From Cryptomeria japonica (taxonomy: Eukaryota > Streptophyta > Pinopsida > Cupressales > Cupressaceae), in assembly GCF_030272615.1 (NCBI RefSeq), contig NW_026728926.1, positions 320,001 through 350,000 on the forward strand: a stretch of 30,000 bases of DNA. Reading direction: 5' to 3'. Under the pieces are notes generated by a model. It was not told the origin of the DNA. It saw only the letters and a list, made by a program, of their open reading frames with translations, and made no database searches. A program made the translations under genes and the position numbers. Position 1 is the stretch's first letter. Each line of letters starts with the position of its first letter. Of this stretch, positions 10,130 to 21,626 are shown one piece after another.

Positions 10130-11418
10130 GTTATGAGCTTGTCGCAGTGTGTACTTAGCAAACCGCGACCCACGTGCGAATCCACCCCGGCCACCCACCC
10201 CCGTCGAGGTGCACACCCTCCCTCGCGAAGTGCGCCCCGTTCGCCAAGTGTGAGCCCTGCCCGGGTGCGCGCACCTTGCTAGGGCGTCGGGTGTGCACCC
10301 GGCCCGGCCTACGTGCGTGCACCTGGAGGGGGCGTCGTGTGCGTGCAGTGTCCCGTCTGCAACGCGGTGCCCACACACCACCTCGGGCGCAACGACCTGC
10401 GCTCACATGTGGGCCGAGTGCACCTTGGTGCATGTTCGGGGCGCCTCGGGTGCACGCTCGATCTTGCCCCGGTGCACCAAGGCGCTCGGTTTGCCCCGGG
10501 TGCGCACTTGGTGCAAGGTGGGCACCCAAAATAGGGATCAAGCACCAAAACACAAGTTTCGGGATGCAAAATGGGACCCAAGGACCACAAATGCGTTCCA
10601 AGACCCATGATGGGTCCACGAGAACAAAAATGTGTTCCGAGACTTAATAAACAAATATTGGGTTTTAGGAGAAGAAACATGCTCTGATGCCCAAAACGAG
10701 AATCGACCCCGAAAAGGCCACAGGCCAAAAGTGGGATGCGAGACAAAAAAAAATGGGACCCGAGGACCAAAATTGGGTTCCCAGGTCGAAGACAGGGCAA
10801 CCGGACAAGAAACGACCTCTAAGGCTCGAAATGAGTCCCGACGACTAAAACTTGACAAGAAGCACCCATCAGGCACCCAACTCGACACCCATGGGATGCC
10901 GACCCACCCGGGCTTCCACCTAGCACACCTTGGCACCCACCCACCCTCGCACCCAACCTCGCACCCAACTTAGCACCTTTGAACCCACATTGGCACTCAC
11001 CCTGACCCTGGCACCTTGGAACCCACATTGGCACTCACCTTGACCCTGGCACCCACCTTTGCACTCACCTTGGGACCCACCCTGGCTCCCACCTCGGCAC
11101 CCACCCAGACACCCACCTTGGTTCCTTGGCACCCACCTTGGATCCTTGGCACCCACCCCGACACCCACCTTGGCACGCAACTTGGCTACTTGCCACCCAC
11201 CTTGGCTCCTTGACGCCCACCCCGACAACCACCCCGTGACCTACCCTGGCTAGGGTTGGTGCACACCCACCCTGGTGCCCACCTTGGCACCCACCCTATG
11301 ACCCACCTTGGCACGCACCTTAGTACCCACCCCGTTACCCACCCTAGGACCCACCCCGTGACCCACCTTGGCCAGGGTGGGTGCCTTGGTGCGCACAACT
11401 TGCCTGGGCTGCACACCA

Positions 11419-14400
11419 GGGCGGGCTCAAGATGGCACCCGCGTTCCGTTTTTTTCACTATCTTTCAAAACGGAAATTTTAAAATCTCATTTTTTTCTTT
11501 TTTTTGCCTTTTCTGGAAATTAGTGAAGGCAGCGCATCAAAGGTGCGCAATGCTGGTGCGAACCCGGGAGCGCTCCGATGTGTGCTCCAAGGTGCGGCGT
11601 GCACGAAGTCCGAGCCCGGTTTGCCCCGGGTGCGCACCTCGCGTGCACCTTCGCCGGGGTGAGCACCTTGGCTGGGTTGCGCGCCCTGGTGCGTACCAAG
11701 GAGCGCTCTGAAGTGTGCTCCAAGGTGCGGCGTGCACGAAGTCGGAGCCCGGTTTGCCCCGGGTGTGCACCTCGGGTGCGCACCTCGCGTGCACCTTCGC
11801 TGCGGTGGGCACCTTGGCTGGGTTGCGCGCCTTGGTGGGCACCATGCAGTGCACGAAGTCGGAGCCCGGTTTGCCCCGGGCGCGCACCTCCGCCAGGGTG
11901 GGCACCTTGGTGCGCACAACTTGCCTGGGCTGCGCATCAGGAAGGGCTCAAGATGGCACCCGCGTTCCGTTTTTTTCACTATCTTTCAGAACGGAAATTT
12001 TAAAATATCGTTTTTTTTTGCCTTTTCTGGAAATTAGTGAAGGCAGCGCATCAAAGGTGCGCAACGCTGGTGCGAACCTGGGAGCGCTCCGATGTGTGCT
12101 CCAAGGTGCGGCGTGCACGAAGTCGGAGCCCGGTTTGCCTCGGGTGCGCCCTGGTGGGCACCATGGTGCGCACCAAGGAGCGCTCCGAAGTGTGCTCCAA
12201 GGTGCGGCCTGCACGAAGTCGGAGCCCGGTTTGCCCCGGGTGTGCACCTCGGGTGGGCACCTTGGTGCGCATGCCTTGCCTGGGCTGCGCACCAGGGCGG
12301 GCTCAAGATGGCACCCGCGTTCCTTTTTTTTCACTATCTTTCAAAACGGAAATTTTAAAATCTCATTTTTTTTTGCCTTTTTCTGGAAATTAGTGAAGGC
12401 AGCGCATCAAAGGTGCGCACCTCGCTGCCCACCACGGTGCGCAACGCCGGTGGGCACCCGGGAGTGCTTCGAAGTGTGCTCCAAGGTGCTGCGTGCACGT
12501 TGTCGGAGCCCGGTTTGCCCCGGGTGCGCACCTCGCGTGCACCTTCGTCGGGGTGGGCACCTTGGCTTGGTTTGCCCCGGCTGCGCTCCGAAGCGGGGTT
12601 ATTGGAGCGCCGCCTCTTTTTTTGTCGGAGCGTTTGGTGGGGTTTCTCGCATTGGCTCTTCCGAGGCCCGGTTGCCACCCTGGCGCGCACGAAGTCGGAA
12701 GTAGGGTTAATTGCCCGGGTGCGCACCTTTGCCAGGGTGGCACCTTACCTGGGCTGCGCACCAGGGCGGGCTCAAGATGGCACGCGCGTTCCGTTTTTTT
12801 CACTATCTTTCAAAACGGAAATTTTAAAATCTCCTTTTTTTTTTGCCTTTTCTGGAAATTAGTGAAGGCAGCGCATCAAAGGTGCGCACCTCGCTGCCCA
12901 CCTTGGTGTGCTCTGAGGTGCGCACCCGGGAGCGCTACGAAGTGTGCTCCAAGGTGCGGCGTGCACGTTGTCGGAGCCCGGTTTGCCCCGGGTGCGCACC
13001 TCGCCTGCACCTTGGCCGGGGTGGGCACCTTGGCTGGGTTTGCCCAGGGTGCGCTCCGAAGCGGGGTTACTGGAGCGCCCCCTCTTTTTTTGTCAGAGAG
13101 TTTGGTGGGGTTTCTCGCATTGGCTCTTCCCAGGCCCGGTTGTTGGGTGCGCTCCCACCCTGGCGCGCGCGAAGTTGGAAGTTGGGTTAATTGCCCGGGC
13201 GCGCACCTTCGCCAGGGTGGGCACCTTGGTGCGCAAACCTTGGCTGGGCTGCGCACCAGGGCGGGCTCAAGATGGCACCAGCATTCCCTTTTTCTCACTA
13301 TCTTTCAAAACGGAAATTTTAAAATCTCGTTTTTTTTTTGCCTTTTATGGAAATTAGTGAAGGCATCGCATCAAAGGTGCGCACCTCGCTGCCCACCTTG
13401 GTGTGCTCCGAGGTGCCCACCACGGTGCGCAACGCCGGTGCGAACCCGGGAGCGCCCCGATGTGTGCTCCAAGGTGCGGCGTGCACGAAGTCGGACCCCG
13501 GTTTGCCCCGGGTGCGCACCTCGCGTGCACCTTGGTGCGCACACCTTGGCTGGGTTGCGCGGCCTGGTGGGCACCATGGTGCGCACCAAGGAGCGCTCCG
13601 AAGTGTGCTCCAAGGTGCGGCGTGCACGAAGTCGGAGCCCGGTTTGCCCCGGGTGCGCACCTTCGCCGCGGTGGGCACCATGGCGTGCACGAAGTCGGAG
13701 CCCGGTTTGCCCCGGGTGCGCACCTCGCGTGCACCTTCGCCGGGGTGGGCACCTCGGCTGGGTTGCGCGCCCTGGTGCGCACCAAGGAGCGCTCTGAAGT
13801 GTGCTCCAAGGTGCGGCGTGCACGAAGTCGGAGCCCGGTTTGCCCCGGGTGTGCACCTCGCGTGCACCTTCGCTGCGGTGGGCACCTTGGCTGGGTTGCG
13901 CGCCTTGGTGGGCACCATGCAGTGCACGAAGTCGGAGCCCGGTTTGCCCCGGGCGCGCACCTCCGCCAGGGTGGGCACCTTGGTGCGCACAACTTGCCTG
14001 GGCTGCGCACCAGGAAGGGCTCAAGATGGCACCCGCGTTCCGTTTTTTTCACTATCTTTCAGAACGGAAATTTTAAAATATCGTTTTTTTTTGCCTTTTC
14101 TGGAAATTAGTGAAGGCAGCGCATCAAAGGTGCGCAACGCTGGTGCGAACCTGGGAGCGCTCCGATGTGTGCTCCAAGGTGCGGCGTGCACGAAGTCGGA
14201 CCCCGGTTTGCCCCGGGTGCGCACCTCGCGTGCACCTTGGTGCGCACACCTTGGCTGGGTTGCGCGCCCTAGTGGGCACCATGGTGCGCACCAAGGAGCG
14301 CTCCGAAGTGTGCTCCAAGGTGCGGCGTGCACGAAGTCGGAGCCCGGTTTGCCCCGGGTGCGCACCTCGCGTGCACCTTCGCCGCGGTGGGCACCATGGC

Positions 14401-15734
14401 GTGCACGAAGTCGGAGCCCGGTTTGCCCCGGGTGCGCACCTCGCGTGCACCTTCGCCGGGGTGGGCACCTTAGTGTGCAGACCTTGGCTGGGTTGCGCGC
14501 CCTGGTGGGCACCATGGTGCGCACCAAGGAGCGCTCCGAAGTGTGCTCCAAGGTGCGGCCTGCACGAAGTCGGAGCCCGGTTTGCCCCGGGTGTGCACCT
14601 CGGGTGGGCACCTTGGTGCGCATGCCTTGCCTGGGCTGCGCACCAGGGCGGGCTCAAGATGGCACCCGCGTTCCTTTTTTTTCACTATCTTTCAAAACGG
14701 AAATTTTAAAATCTCATTTTTTTTTGCCTTTTTCTGGAAATTAGTGAAGGCAGCGCATCAAAGGTGCGCACCTCGCTGCCCACCACGGTGCGCAACGCCG
14801 GTGGGCACCCGGGAGTGCTTCGAAGTGTGCTCCAAGGTGCTGCGTGCACGTTGTCGGAGCCCGGTTTGCCCCGGGTGCGCACCTCGCGTGCACCTTCGTC
14901 GGGGTGGGCACCTTGGCTGGGTTTGCCCCGGCTGCGCTCCGAAGCGGGGTTATTGGAGCGCCGCCTCTTTTTTTGTCGGAGCGTTTGGTGGGGTTTCTCG
15001 CATTGGCTCTTCCGAGGCCCGGTTGCCACCCTGGCGCGCACGAAGTCGGAAGTAGGGTTAATTGCCCGGGTGCGCACCTTTGCCAGGGTGGGCACCTTAC
15101 CTGGGCTGCGCACCAGGGCGGGCTCAAGATGGCACGCGCGTTCCGTTTTTTTCACTATCTTTCAAAACGGAAATTTTAAAATCTCCTTTTTTTTTTGCCT
15201 TTTCTGGAAATTAGTGAAGGCAGCGCATCAAAGGTGCGCACCTCGCTGCCCACCTTGGTGTGCTCTGAGGTGCGCACCCGGGAGCGCTACGAAGTGTGCT
15301 CCAAGGTGCGGCGTGCACGTTGTCGGAGCCCGGTTTGCCCCGGGTGCGCACCTCGCCTGCACCTTGGCCGGGGTGGGCACCTTGGCTGGGTTTGCCCAGG
15401 GTGCGCTCCGAAGCGGGGTTACTGGAGCGCCCCCTCTTTTTTTGTCAGAGCGTTTGGTGGGGTTTCTCGCATTGGCTCTTCCCAGGCCCGGTTGTTGGGT
15501 GCGCTCCCACCCTGGCGCGCGCGAAGTTGGAAGTTGGGTTAATTGCCCGGGCGCGCACCTTCGCCAGGGTGGGCACCTTGGTGCGCACACCTTGGCTGGG
15601 CTGCGCACCAGGGCGGGCTCAAGATGGCACCAGCATTCCCTTTTTCTCACTATCTTTCAAAACGGAAATTTTAAAATCTCGTTTTTTTTTTGCCTTTTAT
15701 GGAAATTAGTGAAGGCATCGCATCAAAGGTGCGC
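11419..15734 (+). repeat. Series of nine AT-rich islands, megarepeat copy 2
   Basis: Counterpart of 3628-7943 shifted by 7791. The AAATTTTAAAAT cores contain TTTTAAAAT at 11477, 11998, 12353, 12822, 13317, 14071, 14704, 15174 and 15669. Nothing here departs from copy 1 beyond single bases. Confidence 0.85.
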
Positions 15735-15877
15735 ACCTCGCTGCCCACCTTGGTGTGCTCCGAGGTGCCCACCACGGTGCGCAACGCCGGTGCGAACCCG
15801 GGAGCGCCCCGATGTGTGCTCCAAGGTGCGGCGTGCACGAAGTCGGACCCCGGTTTGCCCCGGGTGCGCACCTCGCG

Positions 15878-16700
15878 TGCACCTTGGTGCGCACACCTTG
15901 GCTGGGTTGCGCGGCCTGGTGGGCACCATGGTGCGCACCAAGGAGCGCTCCGAAGTGTGCTCCAAGGTGCGGCGTGCACGAAGTCGGAGCCCGGTTTGCC
16001 CCGGGTACGCACCTCGCGTGCACCTTCGCCGGGGTGGGCACCTCGGCTGGGTTGCGCGCCCTGGTGCGCACCAAGGAGCGCTCCGAAGTGTGCTCCAAGG
16101 TGCGGCGTGCACGAAGTCGGAGCCCGGTTTGCCCCGGGTGCGCACCTTCGCCGCGGTGCGCACCATGGCGTGCACGAAGTCGGAGCCCGGTTTGCCCCGG
16201 GTGCGCACCTCGCGTGCACCTTCGGCGGGGTTGCGCGCCCTGGTGGGCACCATGGTGCGCACCAAGGAGCGCTCCGAAGTGTGCTCCAAGGTGCGGCGTG
16301 CACGAAGTCGGAGCCCGGTTTGCCCCGGGTGCGCACCTCGCGTGCACCTTCGGCGGGGTTGCGCGCCCTGGTGGGCACCATGGTGCGCACCAAGGAGCGC
16401 TCCGAAGTGTGCTCCAAGGTGCAGCGTGCACGAAGTCGGAGCCCGGTTTGCCCCGGGTGCGCACCTCGCGTGCACCTTCGCCGCGGTGGGCACCATGGCG
16501 TGCACGAAGTCGGAGCCCGGTTTGCCCCGGGTGCGCACCTCGCGTGCACCTTCGCCGGGGTGGGCACCTCGGCTGGGTTGCGCGCCCTGGTGCGCACCAA
16601 GGAGCGCTCCGAAGTGTGCTCCAAGGTGCGGCGTGCACGAAGTCGGAGCCCGGTTTGCCCCGGGTGCGCACCTCGCGTGCACCTTCGCCAGGGTGGGCAC
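15878..16700. repeat. Variable module array, copy 3 (5 modules)
   Basis: Same array, 823 bp. AAGGAGCGC starts are at 15940, 16073, 16264, 16392 and 16599. It is exactly 133 bp longer than copy 2, the length of one module. The module at 16392 has a private G-to-A change (GTGCAGCGTG). Confidence 0.88.
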
Positions 16701-17922
16701 CTCGGTGCGCACACCTTCTCAATGTTTTCTTGCCTTTTCTGGAAATTGGTGAAGGCAGCGCATCAAAGGTGCGCACCTCGGTGTGCTCCGAGGTGCGAAC
16801 CCGAGAGCGCTCCGAGGTGCCCACGAAGTCGAAAGTCGGGTTAATTGCATTGTTTTCCCCGGGTGCGCTCCGAGGTGCGCAACATCGGCGCGCACCAAGG
16901 AGGGCTCCGAAGTGTGCTCCAAGGTGCGCACGATGGCGTGCACCTCTGGTGCGCACGATTCGGAGCTCGGTTTGACCGGGGTGCGCACACCTTGGCTGGG
17001 TTGCGCACCTTTTGTGCGCTCCAAGGTGCGCACGAAGTCGGAGCTCGGTTTGCCCCGGGTGCGCACCTTCGCCAGGGTGCGCACCTTGATGCGCACGCCT
17101 TGGCTGGGCTGCGCACCTTGGTGGGCGCCATGGTGCGCACCTTTCGTGCGCTCCAAGGTGCGCACGAAGTCGGAGCTCGGTTTGCCCCGGGTGCGCACCT
17201 TGGTGGGCGCCATGGTGCACTCCGAGGTGCCCAAGATTGGTGCGCACCAAGGAGCGCTCCGAAGTGCGCTCCAAGGTGCGCGCGAAGTCGAAAGTTGGGT
17301 TAATTGTCCGGTTTGCCTCGGGTGCGCACCTTGCGTGCACCTTCGCCAGGGTGGGCGCCTTGGTGCGCACACCTTGGCTGGGCTGCGCACACCTTGGCAC
17401 CCGCGTTTCCTTCATTTTAAATTTTTTTTTTTTACAATCTCTCAAGTGGGAAATTCTATAATCTCAACTTTTTTTGCCTTTTCAGGAAACTTTTGAATGG
17501 AGCGCATCATTGGTGCGCTCCGAAGTGTGCTCCAAAGCTCTCTCCAGCTGCGTGCACCTGCCCCGGCCGCGCACCCGGCCCCGCCCAGCTTCGCTCACCT
17601 GTCCCGGGCGTCTGGTGCGGAACCTTAGAGTAAGAAACATCACCGTGCACCTTGGCCAACGTGCGCGACTCGACCGAGCGCGCACTGGCCGAGGTGCACA
17701 CCGATTTCACCTGGGTGCGCGCGCAGCACCTCGGGCGCACCGGGGTGCGCGCACAACGCCCGGGTTGCACCGTGGCCTGTGTGCTCGGGGCGCCTCGGGT
17801 GCGCGCTCGGTGTCGCCCCCCGCGCGCGCGGTAGTGCGGGCAGCGCACCCCGGCCCGGCCCGGCCCCGACGAGAACGCAAACGGGCAAAAGGTTTATTCA
17901 AATAGCATTGCGACGCCCGGCG

Positions 17923-17935
17923 AAAAACTAAAAAA
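17923..17935 (-). terminator. Pol III terminator of 5S copy 3
   Basis: Same double T-run (TTTTTTAGTTTTT on the minus strand), directly after the 5S 3' end. Confidence 0.93.
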
Positions 17936-18053
17936 GGGTGCAACACCGGGACTTCCCGGGAGGTCACCCATCCCAGTACTACTCCGGCCCAAGCGCGCTT
18001 AACTGCGGAGTTCTGATGGGATCCGGTGCACTAACGCTGGTATGATCGCACCC
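17936..18053 (-). rRNA. 5S ribosomal RNA, copy 3
   Basis: Third identical 118-nt 5S gene, 7924 bp from copy 2 and the one nearest the 35S promoters (about 2.7 kb from the first promoter motif). It is in the truncated megarepeat, but the truncation (19308) lies 1.25 kb upstream of its 5' end, so the gene and its control regions are intact. It is divergent with respect to the downstream 35S unit. Confidence 0.98.
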
Positions 18054-19308
18054 GTTATGAGCTTGTCGCAGTGTGTACTTAGCAAACCGCGACCCACGTG
18101 CGAATCCACCCCGGCCACCCACCCCCGTCGAGGTGCACACCCTCCCTCGCGAAGTGCGCCCCGTTCGCCAAGTGTGAGCCCTGCCCGGGTGCGCGCACCT
18201 TGCTAGGGCGTCGGGTGTGCACCCGGCCCGGCCTACGTGCGTGCACCTGGAGGGGGCGTCGTGTGCGTGCAGTGTCCCGTCTGCAACGCGGTGCCCACAC
18301 ACCACCTCGGGCGCAACGACCTGCGCTCACATGTGGGCCGAGTGCACCTTGGTGCATGTTCGGGGCGCCTCGGGTGCACGCTCGATCTTGCCCCGGTGCA
18401 CCAAGGCGCTCGGTTTGCCCCGGGTGCGCACTTGGTGCAAGGTGGGCACCCAAAATAGGGATCAAGCACCAAAACACAAGTTTCGGGATGCAAAATGGGA
18501 CCCAAGGACCACAAATGCGTTCCAAGACCCATGATGGGTCCACGAGAACAAAAATGTGTTCCGAGACTTAATAAACAAATATTGGGTTTTAGGAGAAGAA
18601 ACATGCTCTGATGCCCAAAACGAGAATCGACCCCGAAAAGGCCACAGGCCAAAAGTGGGATGCGAGACAAAAAAAAATGGGACCCGAGGACCAAAATTGG
18701 GTTCCCAGGTCGAAGACAGGGCAACCGGACAAGAAACGACCTCTAAGGCTCGAAATGAGTCCCGACGACTAAAACTTGACAAGAAGCACCCATCAGGCAC
18801 CCAACTCGACACCCATGGGATGCCGACCCACCCGGGCTTCCACCTAGCACACCTTGGCACCCACCCACCCTCGCACCCAACCTCGCACCCAACTTAGCAC
18901 CTTTGAACCCACATTGGCACTCACCCTGACCCTGGCACCTTGGAACCCACATTGGCACTCACCTTGACCCTGGCACCCACCTTTGCACTCACCTTGGGAC
19001 CCACCCTGGCTCCCACCTCGGCACCCACCCAGACACCCACCTTGGTTCCTTGGCACCCACCTTGGATCCTTGGCACCCACCCCGACACCCACCTTGGCAC
19101 GCAACTTGGCTACTTGCCACCCACCTTGGCTCCTTGACGCCCACCCCGACAACCACCCCGTGACCTACCCTGGCTAGGGTTGGTGCACACCCACCCTGGT
19201 GCCCACCTTGGCACCCACCCTATGACCCACCTTGGCACGCACCTTAGTACCCACCCCGTTACCCACCCTAGGACCCACCCCGTGACCCACCTTGGCCAGG
19301 GTGGGTGC

Positions 19309-20500
19309 ACCCACCCTGGTGCCCACCTTGGCACCCACCCATCCTAGCACCCAGCCTGTGACCGGGCTTGGAACCCAACCTTGCACCCGCACCCGTCTTG
19401 GCCAGTGTGGGTGCGCACCCATCCTGGCACCCACGTTGTGACACACCCTTTAACCCACGCACCCTAGCACCCACGTTGGCACCCACCTTGGAACCCAACC
19501 TAGCAACTTGGCACCCACCCCGTGACCCACCTTGGCATCCACCATAGCAGTCGCCGACTTGGCACCCACCTCGGCACCCACCTTGACACTTGTGGACCCA
19601 CCTTGCCACTCACCCTAGCATCGACCCATCCTAGCACCCACCCTGGCACCTTTGCACCCTAGCACTCACCCATCCTAGCACCTAACCTGTGACCCACCTT
19701 GACACTCACCCTCGCACCCACCTTGGAACCCAACCTAGCACCCACCCACCCTGACACCAACCCTAGCACCTACCCACCCTTGCACCCACCCTGTGACCCA
19801 TCTTGGCACCCACCCATCCTACCACTCAACCTATCACCCACCTTCTCACCCACCTTGGCATCCACCTTAGCACCCACCCACACTGGCACCTTGGCACCCA
19901 CCTCGGGCAAGGTGGGTGCACACCCACCCTGGCACCCAATTTAGAACCCACCGAGCATGTTACCCACCTTGGCACCCACATTGCAGCCCACCCTAGTACC
20001 CACCCTATGACCCACATTGGCATCCACACCCTAGCACCCAGGCACCTCGACACCCGCCTTGACACCCACCCTAGCACTGAACCTGTGACCCACCTTGGAA
20101 CTCACCCTAGAACCCACCCACCCTGTGAACCACCTTGGCATCCACCTTAGCACCCACCCACCTTGGCACCCACTCTAGCACTCACCCATCCTAACACCCA
20201 ACTTGTTACCCACCTTGGCACCCGCCCTCGCGTCCACCTTGAAACCCACCCTAGCACCCACCCACGCAGGAGCCCACCTTGGCACCCAACCTAACACCCA
20301 CGCATCCTGGCACCCAACTTGTGACCCACCTTGGAACCCACCCTAGTACCCACCTTTGAACCCACTATATCACCAACCCACCTTGGCACCCACCCTATGA
20401 CCCTCTTTGGAATCCACCCTAGCACGCACCCACCCTGGCACCCACCATGGAGCGCACCCTAGCACCCACCCACCTCGGCACGCACCTCAACACCCACCTT
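19309..20500. repeat. Long CACCCACCTTGG minisatellite
   Basis: About 1.2 kb of irregular tandem words such as GGCACCCACCTTGGCAC, CACCCTAGCAC and CTGTGACCCACCTTGG. It has more sequence variety than the short blocks inside the megarepeats. It is pyrimidine-rich on the plus strand, with few G outside TTGG, TAGC and GTGAC. Copies are too diverged and of uneven length for a clean period. It separates the megarepeat array from the promoter repeats. No gene or promoter is visible. Confidence 0.85.
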
Positions 20501-20694
20501 GGTGTGCGCACTGCGCCAACCTCTCAAAGACCCTATGTGGTGCGCTCCAAAGTGTACACCTTTGGTGCGCTCCAAGGTGCGCACCTTTGGTGCACACCGA
20601 GGTGCACACCAAAGTGTGCACCGAGGTGAGCACCAAAGTGCACTCCAGGGTGCACACCAAGGCGTGCACCTTTGGTGCGGTCAATGCAAACGAA
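20501..20694. repeat. GTGCACACC/GTGCGCACC transition block
   Basis: Short direct repeats of GGTGCGCACCTTTGGTGC and GGTGCACACCAAAGTG, mixing self-complementary GTGCGCAC and GTGCAC words. It joins the minisatellite to the first promoter repeat. Related GGCGTGCACCTTTGGTGCGG recurs at about 21035 and introduces the extra 63 bp between the second and third promoters. Confidence 0.7.
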
Positions 20695-20745
20695 TTCGGA
20701 AGTTGGGGTCGATGTCCTAATCGCTGCTGCAGACTACACGTATGA

Positions 20746-20778
20746 GAATCGGACAAATAGCTTTATATAGGGGAGGTG
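20746..20778 (+). promoter_or_regulatory. Pol I spacer promoter 1
   Basis: GAATCGGACAAATAGCTTTATATAGGGGAGGTG block (shown here in words: GAATCGGACAAATAG, then TATATAGGGG at 20764). It matches the plant Pol I initiation consensus TATATA(R)GGGG. This copy has one extra T before TATATA, unlike the other twelve. The GGGTCGACTCCCC box follows at 20790. Confidence 0.7.
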
Positions 20779-20903
20779 TTGCGTTTGATGGGTCGACTCC
20801 CCTGGTTGTGTGCACTGCACCAACTTCAAAGACCCTGTCTTGTTTAAGAAGTCAAAAGTTGGGGTGGATGTCCTAATCATTGCTGCAGTCTACGCATGTA
20901 TGA

Positions 20904-20935
20904 GAATCAGACAAATAGCTTATATAGGGGAGGTG
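20904..20935 (+). promoter_or_regulatory. Pol I spacer promoter 2
   Basis: TATATAGGGG at 20921 with the same GAATCAGACAAATAGCT flank. The downstream box reads GGGTTGACTCCCC, a C-to-T change at its CpG. Confidence 0.72.
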
Positions 20936-21123
20936 TTGCATTCGGTGGGTTGACTCCCCTGGTTGTGCGCACTGCGCCAACCTCAAAGACCCCGCATAGC
21001 AGAAGAAGTCGGAAGTCGGATTTTGGTGAGCACCAAGGCGTGCACCTTTGGTGCGGTCAACGCAGACGAATTCAGAAGTTGGGGTGGATGTCCTAATCGT
21101 TGTTGCAGGCTACACATGTATGA

Positions 21124-21155
21124 GAATCAGACAAATAGCTTATATAGGGGAGGTG
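21124..21155 (+). promoter_or_regulatory. Pol I spacer promoter 3
   Basis: TATATAGGGG at 21141. The downstream box reads GGGTCAACTCCC, a G-to-A change at its CpG. It follows the only 63-bp insertion in the 157-bp ladder. Confidence 0.72.
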
Positions 21156-21280
21156 TTGGGTTTGATGGGTCAACTCCCTTGGTTGTGCGCATTACGCCAA
21201 CCTCAAAGACCTTGTTTTCGTTAAGAAGTCAAAAGTTGGGGTCAATGTCCTAATGGCTCCTGCAGGCTACACATGTATGA

Positions 21281-21312
21281 GAATCGGACAAATAGCTTAT
21301 ATAGGGGAGGTG
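21281..21312 (+). promoter_or_regulatory. Pol I spacer promoter 4
   Basis: TATATAGGGG at 21298. Consensus flank and an intact GGGTCGACTCCCC box at 21324. Confidence 0.72.
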
Positions 21313-21437
21313 TTGGGTTTGATGGGTCGACTCCCCTGGTTGTGCGCATTACGTCAACCTCAAAGACCTTGTTTTCGTTAAGAAGTCAAAAGTTGGGGTC
21401 GATGTCCTAATTGCTCCTGTAGACTACACATGTATGA

Positions 21438-21469
21438 GAATCAGACAAATAGCTTATATAGGGGAGGTG
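21438..21469 (+). promoter_or_regulatory. Pol I spacer promoter 5
   Basis: TATATAGGGG at 21455. The downstream box reads GGGTTGACTCCCC (CpG lost). Confidence 0.72.
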
Positions 21470-21594
21470 TTGGGTTTGATGGGTTGACTCCCCTAGTTGT
21501 TCGCATTACACCAACCTCAAAGACCTTGTTTTCGTTTAGAAGCCGAAAGTTGGGGTCGATGTCCTAATTGCTCCTGCAGGCTACGCATGTATGA

Positions 21595-21626
21595 GAATCA
21601 GACAAATAGCTTATATAGGGGAGGTG
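21595..21626 (+). promoter_or_regulatory. Pol I spacer promoter 6
   Basis: TATATAGGGG at 21612 with an intact GGGTCGACTCCCC box. It is the last of the 157-bp ladder. The next promoter is 869 bp away because a 38/52-bp array intervenes. Confidence 0.72.

Larger units (their letters stand above)
7578..15368. repeat. 5S-containing rDNA spacer megarepeat, copy 2
   Basis: Complete 7791-bp copy. After the variable array, features of copy 1 recur at +7791: 5S at 10012-10129, A-rich stretch about 10532-10866, minisatellite about 10867-11386, AT islands 11419-15734. Before the array (bases 7578-7918) the offset is 7577. Single-base differences are rare; examples are T at the CTCTGAGG around 7966, where copies 1 and 3 read CTCCGAGG, and A at the CCCTAGTG around 14270, where copy 1 has G. 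Confidence 0.93.
15369..19308. repeat. 5S-containing rDNA spacer megarepeat, copy 3 (truncated)
   Basis: Third copy. It is offset by 7791 from copy 2 before the variable array and by 7924 after it, because the array has gained exactly 133 bp. Homology to copy 2 runs through the 5S gene and the CACCCACC minisatellite and stops after the GTGGGTGC at 19301-19308 (copy 2 counterpart ends at 11384). Copy 2 continues into the first AT island there, whereas this copy continues into more minisatellite. The 4 kb of AT-island modules is therefore missing, and this is the right edge of the megarepeat array. Confidence 0.9.

Noticed and set aside
19309-20500. Telomere-like or centromeric satellite
   Set aside because: The words are CACCCACCTTGG-type with no TTTAGGG units and no satellite-length period.
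20746-20778. TATATA motifs as Pol II TATA boxes of protein genes
   Set aside because: The invariant GGGG after TATATA, the tandem copies and the rDNA setting fit Pol I initiation sites, and no credible coding frame follows any of them.
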